DNA of 64,000 nucleotides from Lysinibacillus xylanilyticus (GTDB lineage Bacteria; Bacillota; Bacilli; Bacillales_A; Planococcaceae), in contig NZ_LFXJ01000008.1 in the NCBI RefSeq assembly GCF_001183605.1, positions 186,001 to 250,000 on the forward strand. Direction: 5' to 3'. The position numbers were made by a program, and so were the translations under genes. The notes below the pieces were generated by a model. The model was given only the letters and a program-made list of their open reading frames with translations, searched no databases and was not told the origin of the DNA. The number at the start of each line of letters is the position of its first letter. Position 1 is the first letter of the stretch. Below, piece by piece: positions 63,775 to 64,000 of the stretch.

Positions 63775-64000
63775 CTATTTTAGGCCTTTGCCAAGCCCTT
63801 TTAAGAAGTGAGCGCCAAAATTTACAGCACGATTAACATCGGGATCGTTTAGCATTTTGAACAGCTTAAAAGCACTAACTTTTTCATCAGATTCAACAGC
63901 TTTGTTCGCTTCATCTAAGCCTGAATTTAAGCCTTCAATCAGCTTTGTTGTTGTTTCTGGGTTCAGTTCGGTTAATGCTCCCGCAACACCCATTAAGTTG
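63775..64000 (-). CDS. DUF1641 protein (YrhD-like), cut by window end
   Basis: C-terminal ~74 residues of a DUF1641 protein: LNPETTTKLIEGLNSGLDEANKAVESDEKVSAFKLFKMLNDPDVNRAVNFGAHFLKGLGKGLK. The frame is open to the window end, so the visible Met is not the start. Four bases separate it from salA. DUF1641 proteins often sit with formate dehydrogenase-like genes (yrhD next to yrhE); what lies upstream cannot be seen. Confidence 0.85.
   Translation of the reverse strand, partial: NLMGVAGALTELNPETTTKLIEGLNSGLDEANKAVESDEKVSAFKLFKMLNDPDVNRAVNFGAHFLKGLGKGLK

Overview
The window reads as chromosomal DNA of a low-GC, spore-forming Firmicute. Small acid-soluble spore proteins (sspI, sspH), a cortex-lytic LysM/GH18 enzyme, the late sporulation regulator gerE and T-box and lysine riboswitch leaders all point to Bacillales. 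Gene order follows the Bacillus subtilis block ysgA-pheST-rnhC-zapA-cvpA-polX-mutS2-yshE-lcfA-fadR-fadB-etfBA-trxA-uvrC-lysC-yslB-sdhCAB-gerE-ysmB-racE-rph-ysnAB. The many GCGAAAGCGAAGCGACAGC-type intergenic repeats suggest Lysinibacillus or a close relative (inference).

Layout. 1-1.9 kb: end of an amino-acid ABC transporter operon plus a GNAT acetyltransferase. 1.9-11.4 kb: mixed accessory and sporulation genes (D-lactate/glycolate FAD oxidase, sspI, a short sigma factor, a GGDEF-EAL membrane protein, sspH, SleL-type enzyme, BBE-type FAD oxidoreductase, Nudix hydrolase). 12-17 kb: rRNA/tRNA methyltransferase and T-box controlled pheST. 17-26 kb: chemoreceptor, rnhC (divergent), then zapA-cvpA-polX-mutS2-yshE. 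26-28 kb: 21-bp tandem repeats around a NERD-domain gene. 28-33 kb: fatty-acid beta-oxidation operon lcfA-fadR-fadB-etfBA with FadR-like operators. 33-45.6 kb: leucine-type T-box permease, trxA, uvrC, lysine riboswitch-lysC, soluble chemoreceptor, yslB, sdhCAB. 45.6-54.7 kb: FadR-box thioesterase, gerE, ysmB, racE, rph, rdgB, ysnB, selO, DUF2639 and DUF2071 proteins, SDR. 54.9-61.8 kb: tRNA-Arg(UCU) followed by an accessory stretch between two copies of the tRNA 3' flank. It holds an MFS transporter, an aromatic-amino-acid-lyase homologue, an AraC-type regulator and an alpha/beta hydrolase. 61.9-64 kb: two small proteins, a SalA/Mrp ATPase and a DUF1641 protein cut by the window end.

Most interesting points. 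(1) The HAL/PAL-family lyase at 57409-58968 precisely lacks the Ala-Ser-Gly that forms the MIO cofactor and has other active-site changes. With its cre-controlled MFS partner and AraC regulator it looks like a catabolic cassette for a betaine-type substrate such as ergothioneine (hypothesis). (2) The riboswitch-controlled aspartokinase has substitutions in all three catalytic motifs while keeping an open frame, ACT domains and an internal beta-subunit start. (3) Several dispersed repeat families occur here: a ~370-bp element with inverted ends, a ~250-bp composite hairpin element, nested 36-bp tandem units, and 21-bp heptad-coding repeats. Some copies have landed between a leader terminator and its gene.
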